NCBI GenBank assembly: GCA_021776465.1
Contig: JAJFFU010000025.1
Span: 1 to 38,354, forward strand
DNA: 38,354 nucleotides
Reading direction: 5' to 3'
Origin: Parvularculaceae bacterium
GTDB taxonomy: Bacteria > Pseudomonadota > Alphaproteobacteria > Caulobacterales > Parvularculaceae
Shown: positions 1-6,592 of the stretch, piece by piece
How the letters are laid out: each line of letters opens with the position of its first letter
Position numbering within the stretch: position 1 is the first letter of the stretch
The notes under the pieces: model-generated
Told to the model about the DNA's origin: nothing
Databases searched by the model: none
The model's input: the letters and a program-made list of their open reading frames with translations, nothing else
Program-made: the position numbers and the translations under genes

Positions 1-813
1 GCTGACAAGGCGGTTTCGGAGGCGAAAGAACGCGTGCGCGGCGCCTTATGCGCTGTCGGTCTCGGTCTTCCGGCAAAACGGATCACCGTCAATCTCGCGC
101 CGGCCGACCTTCCCAAAGAGGGGAGCCACTATGATCTGGCGATTGCGCTGGCGGTGCTGATCGAGATGGGCGCCGCGCCGCATGACTGCGCCGCCGGTTT
201 CGCTGTCATGGGAGAGCTCGGCCTCAGCGGCGATATCGCGCAGGTCGCTGGCGCCCTCCCGGCTGCCGTTGCTGCAAACGCATTGGGCCTTGGGTTGATC
301 TGCCCGGCGGCGAGCGGCCCGGAGGCCGCATGGGCCGGGGGCGATGCGGAGATCCTTGCGCCACGATCGCTCATTCAACTGGTCAATCATTTTAAAGGCG
401 CCCAGGCGCTGACGCCGCCGCTGCCCGGTACGTTGGCGGAGGCCGCCGCGGCGCCCGATATAATCGACGTCAAAGGTCAGGAAACCGCCAAACGCGCCCT
501 CGAAATTGCCGCCGCCGGGGGGCACAATCTTCTGATGGTAGGGCCGCCCGGCGCCGGCAAATCGATGCTGGCCGCACGCCTGCCCGGTTTGCTGCCGCCG
601 CTTTCACCGCCCGAGATGCTTGAAATTTCCATGGTTCAGTCACTTGCCGGACTGCTGGAAGGCGGCCGCCTGACGCGCGCGAGACCCTTTCGCGCGCCGC
701 ATCATTCCGCCTCCATGGCGGCGATGGTCGGCGGCGGCATGCGGGCCCGGCCGGGCGAGGCCTCCCTTGCCCATCACGGCGTCCTTTTTCTCGATGAGCT
801 GCCGGAATTTTCC
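1..813 (+). pseudogene. comM: comM (YifB family AAA+ ATPase), 5' fragment of an interrupted gene
   Basis: This is the N-terminal part of a Mg-chelatase-like ComM/YifB protein. In the family, ComM is a hexameric branch-migration helicase that helps integrate incoming single-stranded DNA during natural transformation. The frame is open from base 1 ([13 protein letters not shown]), so the true start lies upstream of the window. The N-terminal fold is followed by a Walker A motif (GPPGAGKS, about 538-561) and a Walker B motif ([10 protein letters not shown], 784-813). Right after Walker B the frame enters the mobile element, adds about nine foreign residues and stops at 841-843. The fragment lacks the rest of the ATPase and the C-terminal domain and should be inactive. 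Identification is firm from the motifs and from the matching 3' half at 7099-7771. Confidence 0.93.
804..813. repeat. Left copy of target site duplication
   Basis: GGAATTTTCC directly precedes the left inverted repeat and recurs directly after the right one. The 8-bp core GAATTTTC (805-812) matches the usual IS1595 duplication length if the repeat is read as starting with CGGCATT. Confidence 0.88.
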
Positions 814-836
814 GGCATTACTACGCAAACTCACCA
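814..836 (+). repeat. Left terminal inverted repeat
   Basis: It starts GGCATTACTACGCAAA, then C, then TCACCA. It matches the reverse complement of 7076-7098 with one mismatch (C versus T at the 17th base). The inner TCACC forms one half of the regulatory palindrome at 831-846, so transposase-binding and operator sequence overlap here. Confidence 0.9.
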
Positions 837-846
837 TATATGATGA
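831..846. promoter_or_regulatory. TCACC-N6-G(G/A)TGA palindrome, copy 1 (left end)
   Basis: TCACCATATATGATGA has the arms and 6-base AT-rich spacer of the three other copies in the element (1479, 1537, 7042), with one arm mismatch. It overlaps the inner edge of the left inverted repeat. A looser CACC-N7-GGTG occurs at 899-913. The repressor is inferred, not known. Confidence 0.5.
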
Positions 847-930
847 GTGAAGTCAAGCCCTATATTTAAAAATCGAACATGTTTTAATAGGGTGTCTTCA
901 CCGCTGTAAGGTGTGGGCTCATACATCAGC

Positions 931-954
931 GCCGCCTCGTTTCGACGGGGCGGC
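931..954 (-). terminator. Hairpin after the DUF6471/77-aa operon
   Basis: A 10-bp GC-rich stem (one G-T pair) with a 4-base TTCG loop (CGAA on the minus strand) begins one base after the stop codon of the minus-strand gene at 956-1189. There is no clear U-tract, so it may stabilise the RNA end rather than act as a classical intrinsic terminator. Confidence 0.5.
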
Positions 955-955
955 G

Positions 956-1189
956 TCATTCATTCAGGGATCGGTATATCCGTGCCCAAAGATGGTTTCG
1001 GAAATGATCGCCGCGGCGGGCGGAATTGACCATCAACCGCTTAACTACTGACGTGGCGCCACGGCCATACTTCAGGTCCAAACGACGCGCCCATTGATTG
1101 GTCAGGGCTTCAATCCGGCGGCGATATTTCACGCGCGTAGGGATTGGTAAGCGGCTTAAAAGTTGGGTTAGGGCCGTTTGGCCGGTCAT
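956..1189 (-). CDS. Small basic hypothetical protein (77 aa)
   Basis: I do not recognise a family. The protein is short and rich in Arg/Lys (for example RVKYRRRIEAL and VVKRLMVNSARR), as expected for a nucleic-acid-binding or accessory protein, but no motif proves this. Its ATG overlaps the stop of the upstream DUF6471 gene by 4 bases (1186-1189), so the two are very likely translated from one mRNA and may work together. A strong hairpin lies directly after the stop. It sits between the left inverted repeat and the transposase and is therefore part of the mobile element. Confidence 0.65.
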   Translation of the reverse strand: MTGQTALTQLLSRLPIPTRVKYRRRIEALTNQWARRLDLKYGRGATSVVKRLMVNSARRGDHFRNHLWARIYRSLNE

Positions 1190-1473
1190 CGCTTGTTTGG
1201 TGTCAAATTCAGTTCAAGGGCCTCAATACATTGAAGCAGAAAGGCCCCGCTGAAGCCGCCACGACTTATTTTGTTTTCCAGCCCCCGCTCACTAATTTCG
1301 ACCCCTAGGGCGTTCAGGTTTGCCGCCAGAGCGCCATAGTCGGCATTCCTCAAGGACATGGCGTATTTCACGAGCGCCTTTGCTTGCGTCTCGTATTCCG
1401 CATTTATGGGGTTATCCTTGCGGACCTTAGGCTTGGGCGGCTTGCTCTTTTGTGCTTTTGTGGCGGCTGGCAT
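1186..1473 (-). CDS. DUF6471 family protein, candidate element regulator
   Basis: 95 aa from the ATG at 1473 (MPAATKAQK). This start has a good ribosome binding site (AGGTGA, 5 bases upstream); an 18-residue upstream extension reads through the promoter and is unlikely. After a Lys/Pro-rich basic N-terminus, residues about 30-90 match DUF6471 as I remember it: a helical segment, 'LAANLNALGVEISERGLENKIS' and 'FLLQCIEALEL'. The pattern resembles a small helix-turn-helix fold; DNA binding is an inference. The gene is divergent from the transposase across 85 bp, and each start codon is preceded by the same TCACC-N6-GGTGA palindrome. That makes this protein a reasonable candidate for an autorepressor that also limits transposition. 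Confidence 0.75.
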   Translation of the reverse strand: MPAATKAQKSKPPKPKVRKDNPINAEYETQAKALVKYAMSLRNADYGALAANLNALGVEISERGLENKISRGGFSGAFLLQCIEALELNLTPNKR

Positions 1474-1478
1474 GAAAA

Positions 1479-1494
1479 TCACCTGTTTTGGTGA
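1479..1494. promoter_or_regulatory. TCACC-N6-GGTGA palindrome, copy 2 (DUF6471 promoter)
   Basis: TCACCTGTTTTGGTGA has perfect 5-base arms, 5 bases upstream of the DUF6471 start codon. Its minus-strand right arm supplies the AGGTGA ribosome binding site, and a TATATT -10-like hexamer (1494-1499, minus strand) abuts it. A bound protein, or an RNA hairpin, could block expression. Confidence 0.65.
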
Positions 1495-1503
1495 ATATAG
1501 CAC

Positions 1504-1534
1504 TTGACGCCGCTGGGTTCTAGTCACATATATA
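1504..1534 (+). promoter_or_regulatory. Probable transposase promoter
   Basis: TTGACG (1504-1509) is followed by TATATA (1529-1534) at 19 bases, or CATATA (1527-1532) at 17. Transcription would start near the palindrome at 1537-1552, leaving a leader of only about 15-20 bases before the transposase ATG. Confidence 0.5.
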
Positions 1535-1536
1535 AA

Positions 1537-1552
1537 TCACCATATAAGGTGA
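1537..1552. promoter_or_regulatory. TCACC-N6-GGTGA palindrome, copy 3 (transposase start)
   Basis: TCACCATATAAGGTGA has perfect 5-base arms, extended to 7 bp by flanking AA/TT. It lies 6 bases upstream of the transposase ATG, and its right arm is the AAGGTGA ribosome binding site. In RNA the stem would hide that site, a strategy known from IS10-type elements to prevent expression from read-through transcripts; as DNA it could be a repressor site. Confidence 0.65.
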
Positions 1553-1558
1553 TTATAC

Positions 1559-2509
1559 ATGGCCCAGCATTTCCTACTCTCCTCCGAAGCAAAAACGCTT
1601 TCCCTCGTAAAAGTCCTGCGCATGACGGACAAAGCGGCGGAGAATGCTTTCCGGTCGATCCGCTGGGTGGCGACGGACGGCGAGCCTATTTGCCCCGAAT
1701 GCGGCTGCCTAGAGCATTACAACCTGAAATCCCGCCCGGTCTGGAAATGCAAGGGCTGCAAAAAGCAATTCAGCATCACGTCGGGAACAATTTTCCATGG
1801 CCGCAAACTGGCCCTGCGCGACATTCTTGGCGCCATTGCGATATTCACGAACGGCGCAAAAGGCATCTCCGCTCTACAACTGAGCCGCGACCTTGGCGTC
1901 AGCTACAATTGCGCTTTCGTTCTCTGCCACAAGATGCGCGAAGCAATAGCGCTGGCCCGTCAGGAAGGCGCTTTACAAGGCGACGTTGAAGTCGATGGCG
2001 CTTACTTTGGCGGCTATGTGAAACCGGCAAACGTCCGCAAAGATCGCAAGGATCGCCGCCGCAAAATCCATCAGTCAGGCAAGCGCCAAGTTGTGATCGC
2101 CGCCCGTGAACGCGGCGGGCGCACCGTCACGCATGTCGGCGCCAACGAAGCCGAAGGCGTTGCGGTCGCTCGCGCAAACGTTGCTGCCGGCGCTACGATC
2201 CACGCCGATGAGGCTTCCCATTGGGACAAGCTCGCCGCTCACTTTCCGATAAAGCGCGTCAATCACAAGGAAGAATATTCGGGCGAGACGAATACCAATC
2301 AGGCGGAAAGCTTCTTTTCACGCCTGCGTCGCGCTGAAATCGGAACGCACCATCATATCGCTGGAAAGCACCTTGCCGCCTACGCAACCGAGATGGCATG
2401 GCGCGAGGATGCACGTCGCCAACCTAATGGCAACCAATTCACGATGATAGTGAGCGCCGCGGCGATTGCGCCGAAATCGGTGAATTGGTGTGGATATTGG
2501 TGCCGATAA
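1559..2509 (+). CDS. IS1595-family transposase (ISXO2-like DDE domain)
   Basis: 316 aa, a normal length for the family. An N-terminal zinc ribbon (C45-P-E-C48 and C64-K-G-C67, within WKCKGCKKQFS) binds DNA in this family. The ISXO2-like catalytic domain follows, with D146 in VEVDGAYFGG, D217 in IHADEASHWD and N247/E250 in NQAESFFSRLRR, in the order expected for the D-D-N/E active site; the basic stretch at 160-176 lies between. No frameshift or internal stop is seen, so the enzyme looks functional. The ATG has a good ribosome binding site. The end lies 7 bases from the convergent gene at 2517. It should cut and join the inverted repeats at 814 and 7098 and mobilise the whole cargo. Confidence 0.95.
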   Translation: MAQHFLLSSEAKTLSLVKVLRMTDKAAENAFRSIRWVATDGEPICPECGCLEHYNLKSRPVWKCKGCKKQFSITSGTIFHGRKLALRDILGAIAIFTNGAKGISALQLSRDLGVSYNCAFVLCHKMREAIALARQEGALQGDVEVDGAYFGGYVKPANVRKDRKDRRRKIHQSGKRQVVIAARERGGRTVTHVGANEAEGVAVARANVAAGATIHADEASHWDKLAAHFPIKRVNHKEEYSGETNTNQAESFFSRLRRAEIGTHHHIAGKHLAAYATEMAWREDARRQPNGNQFTMIVSAAAIAPKSVNWCGYWCR

Positions 2510-2516
2510 AGCAAAC

Positions 2517-3437
2517 CTAAGGAAAGACAGACGGCTTAAGACCCAAGGTTAGCTGCTGGGGGTCTTTGTTCTTCCAAATAATCCACACACGTGTCGCCGT
2601 TTTCATACGCAGCTTCACAGAATAAACAATCGCGCTCCTAGATGCGGATTCTGCAGGATCCTTCCTAATATCAAGATCTTTAACGCCCATCCCCTGTATG
2701 AAGAATCCCTTCACATCTAACGGCTCAGATCCATTCAGGAAAACCATCTTTACATTTATTGATTCATGTGGGGTGCGCACAATCGTTAGATTAAATTCAG
2801 GCTCCTCAATGTCATATTCGTTATCATATTCAATTGATTGATAACGACGGATAATATTGTGATTGATTAGGTAGTTATGATCTGTGCCAAGAATTTTTAG
2901 TAAGAATTTTGGAATCAGAGGGAAAAACGGATTGTAGGGTAAAGGTTTTCCAAATCTCTGAAATATCTCAACCCCTTTGTCTGTCCCATTTACAAGGAAC
3001 TTGTTTCCGTCTTGATAGGATGGTCCTTTTGCGGAGCAAGAAATTTTGTCAAAACAAATTTTTCCATTTGGCGCGTTCGCCGAGCTATTTGATCTGTAGG
3101 CGGTCACACCGGGCTGATTGACGCGTAAAAGCTGGTCCCGTTCGACTTTCGCGGTTGCGCCGTACTCATCCAGAACTGTAATTGTCAAATCGGTATGTAG
3201 GCTCGTGAACGGTCGCTTGCGAAATCGCCAGCTCACCAACGCGACATTTATTGACATCGCGATAACGGCGATCAATGCCCAATCATATGCGAGTTGATCG
3301 AAAGGACGACTAAGGTCGATCAGCGAAATTGCGCGCTCGGTGAATGACCGGCCATCAGATAATACCGGCTTAAAAAACTGGTAGGCCGACGCGACGGCCA
3401 GGAGCGCTGAGACGAATTGAACGATGTATCTAATCAA
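2517..3437 (-). CDS. Two-TM membrane protein of unknown function (cargo)
   Basis: 306 aa if started at the TTG at 3437; not a family I recognise. Two hydrophobic segments (residues about 4-21 and 53-70) are joined by a short loop and followed by a basic RFRKRPF stretch, suggesting the long C-terminal domain (about 75-306) is cytoplasmic. That domain reads as strand-rich with few charged helices. DNA is clearly more AT-rich than the chromosome. The start is odd: no ATG or GTG precedes the first TM helix in frame, and the only candidate TTG sits in the T-run of a strong hairpin (3441-3470) with no clear ribosome binding site. The gene may be 5'-degenerate or unusually controlled. A defence or effector role is speculation based on its neighbours. 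Confidence 0.6.
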   Translation of the reverse strand: MIRYIVQFVSALLAVASAYQFFKPVLSDGRSFTERAISLIDLSRPFDQLAYDWALIAVIAMSINVALVSWRFRKRPFTSLHTDLTITVLDEYGATAKVERDQLLRVNQPGVTAYRSNSSANAPNGKICFDKISCSAKGPSYQDGNKFLVNGTDKGVEIFQRFGKPLPYNPFFPLIPKFLLKILGTDHNYLINHNIIRRYQSIEYDNEYDIEEPEFNLTIVRTPHESINVKMVFLNGSEPLDVKGFFIQGMGVKDLDIRKDPAESASRSAIVYSVKLRMKTATRVWIIWKNKDPQQLTLGLKPSVFP

Positions 3438-3440
3438 AAA

Positions 3441-3470
3441 AAACCCCCGACATAGGTCAGTCGGGGGTTT
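3441..3470. terminator. Strong bidirectional intrinsic terminator
   Basis: AAACCCCCGAC and GTCGGGGGTTT form an 11-bp stem around an 8-base loop. It is followed by T-rich sequence on the plus strand (TCTTTATTTT) and by a run of T on the minus strand. It lies immediately upstream of the minus-strand gene at 2517-3437, so it would block transcription entering that gene from the cargo to the right. Confidence 0.8.
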
Positions 3471-3476
3471 TCTTTA

Positions 3477-4015
3477 TTTTCGTCTGATATGTCTAGCTAG
3501 GACAGTCAGATTTCTTCAGTTGAGACCGATAGTCCCCCATTCGTATTGCAGAAATTCATTGGTCTGGCCTCCTGATTACTCATTCTCACGGTATATATAG
3601 TAAATTCCCGTTGATTTACAATAGGTTAACGGGATCGTTACTTCCGCGCGTCGCATAGGATATAAGGGACAGTCCTAAATCGTCAACACAACGCTCGGTG
3701 CAACGTACAATTCTCAAGCCAAACAGGCGAAAATGTGATGTTATTACACCGATATTGCGGCTTATTCTTATACCACATATGGTTGGTTTTAGTAATTTTG
3801 CTTTGAAATCAACTATATAGTGAAAACTGAGCAGTTCGTGTGGTTGCATTTCATATCATTTTTCACCCACCCCCGCCGGCCCTTGTCGCGATCACAGAAC
3901 AGCGCCATAAGGTAAGCGGAACCGGAGCGGATTTCTCCGCCCCGGCCTCCGCGGATTGACCGGCTACCCGGCTGAGAACCTAGGCAGGGTACGACCTTCC
4001 TAGGCCCTGAAGCCC
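3477..4015. other. 539-bp gap without a convincing gene
   Basis: 3477-3850 is AT-rich, with an inverted repeat TCCCGTT/AACGGGA (3606-3612 and 3628-3634) and GGACAGTC occurring near 3500 and 3670. From about 3860 to 4015 the composition changes to GC-rich with several short hairpins, such as GGAGCGGATTTCTCCGCC and a CCTAGG pair. Minus-strand frames at 3616-3849 (77 codons) and 3813-4019 (68 codons, TTG start overlapping the preceding stop) are open but show no motif. The GC-rich part could be a 3' untranslated region of the P63C gene or a structured RNA. Confidence 0.4.
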
Positions 4016-5071
4016 TCAAGAGTGCAGCTCCTGAGGGTTTTCTTTTGTCTGTTGGTCTGTGCCGTCGGTTGTGAAAGCAAATTCGAGCGTCTCATTGTAT
4101 CTTGTAAAAACGCGATCAAGCGTACGCCTGAAGCTGTCCCAATTTTCGGCCCCCTTCATCAAGGCGATCACACCAGCGATATGTTCCCGTAGCGCTGGAT
4201 GGCCGTTTTGCGGGTTGAACCATTGATGGTGCTTAGCGGCCCGCTGGCCTGACCTCGTTGTCGGATTCTTTGTTCGCAGCTCTTCCGTGATGCCGGGTGC
4301 GAGACGGTCATATACGAAATCATTCGTCCAGTGAGCGATTACTTGTGGCTTCTTTGTTGTCCACGGTTTCCATTCCCATCCGCGCAGACGGTAGATTTCC
4401 TTGTAGAAATCAAGCGGGAACGTAGGAGCCCACTTTTGTCTTTCTTCGGCAAGATAGTGCTGCAGAATCTTGGCCAGAGCGTCCTTTGCACGAACGTCTT
4501 GATAGCCAGTTGCCTCATCAACGAGAGCAATAATGCCGACCTGCGCGAGGCTGCGCACGACCAAATCCGCGGCCTGCACCATTCGCTCATAGCGAGCGGG
4601 TACAGAGCCGTTCGCTTTCAGGTGGTAATCTCGAAACCGTAGGTAGACCTCAGCTACGCTAGGCAGGGCGCGAGCATCATAGCCGATCCCTTTGCCGCCC
4701 GAGGAAGTTCGGTACAAGATCGGTTTCGTCGACATCAATAAGTCTTGATCTATAAACGGAGAAAACGCTTTTGAAGCGAGGAAGAATGGCGGTTCGTCGA
4801 CCGTCGATAGAACCCCTGTGCCTGCCTTGGGAGACCGCGCCCTGCCCAGTGACCTCAAAAAGCTCGCTTGAGCGATAATCCGCGTGTCAGTGCCTACGAT
4901 AGCGCACGCAATTTCCGAGTCGCCTAACGGAATAGATCCCTCAAGGATCGCCTCTGGTAGATCCTTGTCCCAACGCGAGGCGGCGGCCTTGCGAGCAATC
5001 TCCCGCCGTCGTTCTGGTGTCAGATTTTCGGCACGTGCTTTGCCGCCTTTTGATTGTGCACTATGTGACAT
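4016..5071 (-). CDS. P63C-domain protein
   Basis: 351 aa from the ATG at 5071 (MSHSAQSKGGKA); a 20-residue upstream extension would run through the operator-like repeats and is less likely. The N-terminal segment (SKGGKARAENLTPERRREIARKAAASRW) is a basic, helical motif seen at the start of several mobile-element proteins. The C-terminal half fits the P63C domain as I remember it: FPLDFYKEIYRLRGWEW, then VIAHWTNDFVYDRLAPGI, then KHHQWF...GHPALREHIAGVIALMKGAENWDSFRRTLDR. P63C proteins occur in phages, plasmids and islands; their biochemical role is not established to my knowledge. It is the last gene of the minus-strand cargo run. Repeated GCAAGCA half-sites upstream suggest its own regulation. 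Confidence 0.8.
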   Translation of the reverse strand: MSHSAQSKGGKARAENLTPERRREIARKAAASRWDKDLPEAILEGSIPLGDSEIACAIVGTDTRIIAQASFLRSLGRARSPKAGTGVLSTVDEPPFFLASKAFSPFIDQDLLMSTKPILYRTSSGGKGIGYDARALPSVAEVYLRFRDYHLKANGSVPARYERMVQAADLVVRSLAQVGIIALVDEATGYQDVRAKDALAKILQHYLAEERQKWAPTFPLDFYKEIYRLRGWEWKPWTTKKPQVIAHWTNDFVYDRLAPGITEELRTKNPTTRSGQRAAKHHQWFNPQNGHPALREHIAGVIALMKGAENWDSFRRTLDRVFTRYNETLEFAFTTDGTDQQTKENPQELHS

Positions 5072-5079
5072 TATCGGCC

Positions 5080-5136
5080 TGCTTGCTAATCGCTTCTTGC
5101 AAGCAATATGCTTGCTGACTGGTGCGCGCAAGCATA
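5080..5136 (-). promoter_or_regulatory. GCAAGCA/TGCTTGC repeat cluster upstream of the P63C gene
   Basis: A perfect inverted repeat GCAAGCA-ATA-TGCTTGC (5099-5115) is flanked by single half-sites TGCTTGC (5080-5086) and GCAAGCAT (5128-5135). All lie within 65 bases upstream of the ATG at 5071. The arrangement is typical of a repressor operator with cooperative sites; the binding protein is unknown. Confidence 0.55.
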
Positions 5137-5158
5137 TTTTATCCCCATAGTGGGCCTA

Positions 5159-5845
5159 TTAAATCCGTCGATTTTCCTGCTGATTTTCTAAATCCCGTAA
5201 GATTTGGAAAAGACGGCCTTTGAAATATTCATTTACACGCTCAATTTTTCCAAAAACTGGAAATCCGAAGTGGTCGTCAAGCTCTTCGCCGGTAAGTGAA
5301 AACGGTTTTGGGATTGAGCGAAGCCCGTAATAAAAAACGATATGTGATCGCGCCGTCGCTACTTCTTTATTGGCAAAAGTTTCACCGTAGCTCTTTAAAA
5401 GTATCTGCGTTGCTTGTAGGTCGCGCTTCATTGACCTTTGTTTTCCCGCGTCGTGCAAGCCGTTCCCGCGTTTTATCTCATATGCACCGATAATTTTTTC
5501 AGTATGGTCATACGTAATAAGATCAATCTGTACTGTTCGGACAGCATCACCATAAGGTAGTGATGCATTTGGATATTCGTCGTCGGACAAATTGCCCAAA
5601 ACCGCTTCGGCAGCTTGCGAAACTTTGAATTTGGATTCACCCCACACTTCATAACGGTTGCTATCCCGCAGCGCTTCAACAAATGCCGCCTCAATTATGG
5701 TGCCATGTCGTTTGTATGCTGAGCTAATTATGCTGGTTTGCGCTGATAACAGCTTTCCAACAATTGGGTCGTCTCTGAATTTTCTCTTTGCAAGCCCAGC
5801 AATGGTTTTATCAACCACCGGCATCACGCGTTCAAAATAATCCAT
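5159..5845 (-). CDS. PD-(D/E)XK nuclease-like protein, probable restriction endonuclease
   Basis: 228 aa from the ATG at 5845, which has GAGGG 6-10 bases upstream; an earlier in-frame TTG adds four residues. The predicted PD-(D/E)XK core is visible in order: helix with E52 (HGTIIEAAFVEAL), strand with D108 (VQIDLITYD), strand with E123-I-K125 (GAYEIKRGNG), then a helix (KRDLQATQILLKSYG). These are the residues that bind metal and catalyse phosphodiester cleavage in this superfamily. It follows the methyltransferase gene on the same strand with a 59-base gap, so the simplest reading is a type II restriction-modification pair. I cannot name the type or recognition sequence. Alternatively it could be a standalone defence nuclease. 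Confidence 0.75.
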   Translation of the reverse strand: MDYFERVMPVVDKTIAGLAKRKFRDDPIVGKLLSAQTSIISSAYKRHGTIIEAAFVEALRDSNRYEVWGESKFKVSQAAEAVLGNLSDDEYPNASLPYGDAVRTVQIDLITYDHTEKIIGAYEIKRGNGLHDAGKQRSMKRDLQATQILLKSYGETFANKEVATARSHIVFYYGLRSIPKPFSLTGEELDDHFGFPVFGKIERVNEYFKGRLFQILRDLENQQENRRI

Positions 5846-5858
5846 CGTCGCCCTCAAT

Positions 5859-5872
5859 TGGCCTTTCGGCCA
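5859..5872 (-). other. GNRA-type hairpin before the nuclease gene
   Basis: On the minus strand TGGCC-GAAA-GGCCA forms a perfect 5-bp stem with a GAAA tetraloop, 13 bases upstream of the nuclease start. It could set the relative expression of methyltransferase and nuclease, for example by processing or attenuation, but this is inference. Confidence 0.4.
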
Positions 5873-5904
5873 CTAGGAAGCGATTAGATTGCAAAAGATT
5901 TACG

Positions 5905-6552
5905 CTATGCGGAAGCCCTATATTCGCTTGAAAATACTTCGTCGTAATCGCTTTCTCGCTCTAAAGCCTTCCTACACGGAGGAATCCAGACAACCTCCGT
6001 TGACCGTCGGGACGTTTTCGCATCCCAAACAATCCAACAGTAACCGGTTGCTGTCGAAGCTTTTCGATCTAAACGGCCTTTGACCATTGGAACTCGCTCC
6101 GTGAACTGCGCAAAATACTGAGGCTTGTTTTTGCTAAATAGCCTAGAATAGCGCCCGATGCTTTCAATGAATACGGTTCTGGTCAGCATGCAAACGCCTT
6201 CGCGGGCAAGTTTAACGCCTTTTAAGACAAATTCTTCCGCGAGCCTAAAGGGTGGATTGGTAATCACCCAATCTACGCTTTTGGGCTCAAAGTTGCCTGT
6301 CAAAAAATCTTTTTCCTGTCCGTATCCGTACGGATACGCATCTGAAGATTCCACGTTCGCAAAATATTCTTCGAGCACTTTCGACATATGCCCAGCACCA
6401 CACGCCGGTTCTAAGCACGTGCTTTTTGAAACATCCGATTTGATGACGTGCTCGATCAATGCGCGCGTCGCCCAAGGCGGCGTTGGGAAATTATCGAGGC
6501 TTTCTTTTGCTTCGATCCGTTGCGACATGACGGCGTGCGATGTGTTTTGCAT
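5905..6552 (-). CDS. Adenine-type DNA methyltransferase
   Basis: 215 aa. It has the SAM-binding motif I (LEPACGAGHM, residues 47-56) followed by catalytic motif IV NPPF (99-102), the order of gamma/N6-adenine or N4-cytosine methyltransferases; NPPF favours adenine. The N-terminal DNFPTPPWATRALIEHV is common in small methyltransferases of phages and mobile elements. No separate target-recognition domain is evident, so specificity must lie in the C-terminal 100 residues. The start could be the first ATG (6552) or MSQRIEAKE (6528); neither has a clear ribosome binding site. Upstream of the nuclease gene on the same strand, it would protect element and host DNA if the two form a restriction-modification system. 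An orphan methyltransferase is the alternative. Confidence 0.85.
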   Translation of the reverse strand: MQNTSHAVMSQRIEAKESLDNFPTPPWATRALIEHVIKSDVSKSTCLEPACGAGHMSKVLEEYFANVESSDAYPYGYGQEKDFLTGNFEPKSVDWVITNPPFRLAEEFVLKGVKLAREGVCMLTRTVFIESIGRYSRLFSKNKPQYFAQFTERVPMVKGRLDRKASTATGYCWIVWDAKTSRRSTEVVWIPPCRKALERESDYDEVFSSEYRASA

Positions 6553-6592
6553 AATAACTAATGAGTCCGGTTCGGCCGGTCAGTAAAGACCT

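Noticed and set aside
1504-1989. 161-codon plus-strand frame overlapping the transposase
   Set aside because: The overlapping transposase frame has zinc-ribbon and catalytic motifs and a clear ribosome binding site; this frame has neither. Programmed frameshifting was considered, but the transposase is complete in one frame.
2517-3437. Assignment of the two-TM protein to CBASS Cap15-like effectors
   Set aside because: The two-TM plus strand-rich layout is similar, but the domain is longer and no nucleotide cyclase gene is nearby; naming it would be guesswork.
3616-3849. 77-codon minus-strand frame in the cargo gap
   Set aside because: No motif, no ribosome binding site, AT-rich; kept only as part of the gap description.
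6158-6586. 142-codon plus-strand frame opposite the methyltransferase
   Set aside because: Shadow of the NPPF methyltransferase gene.
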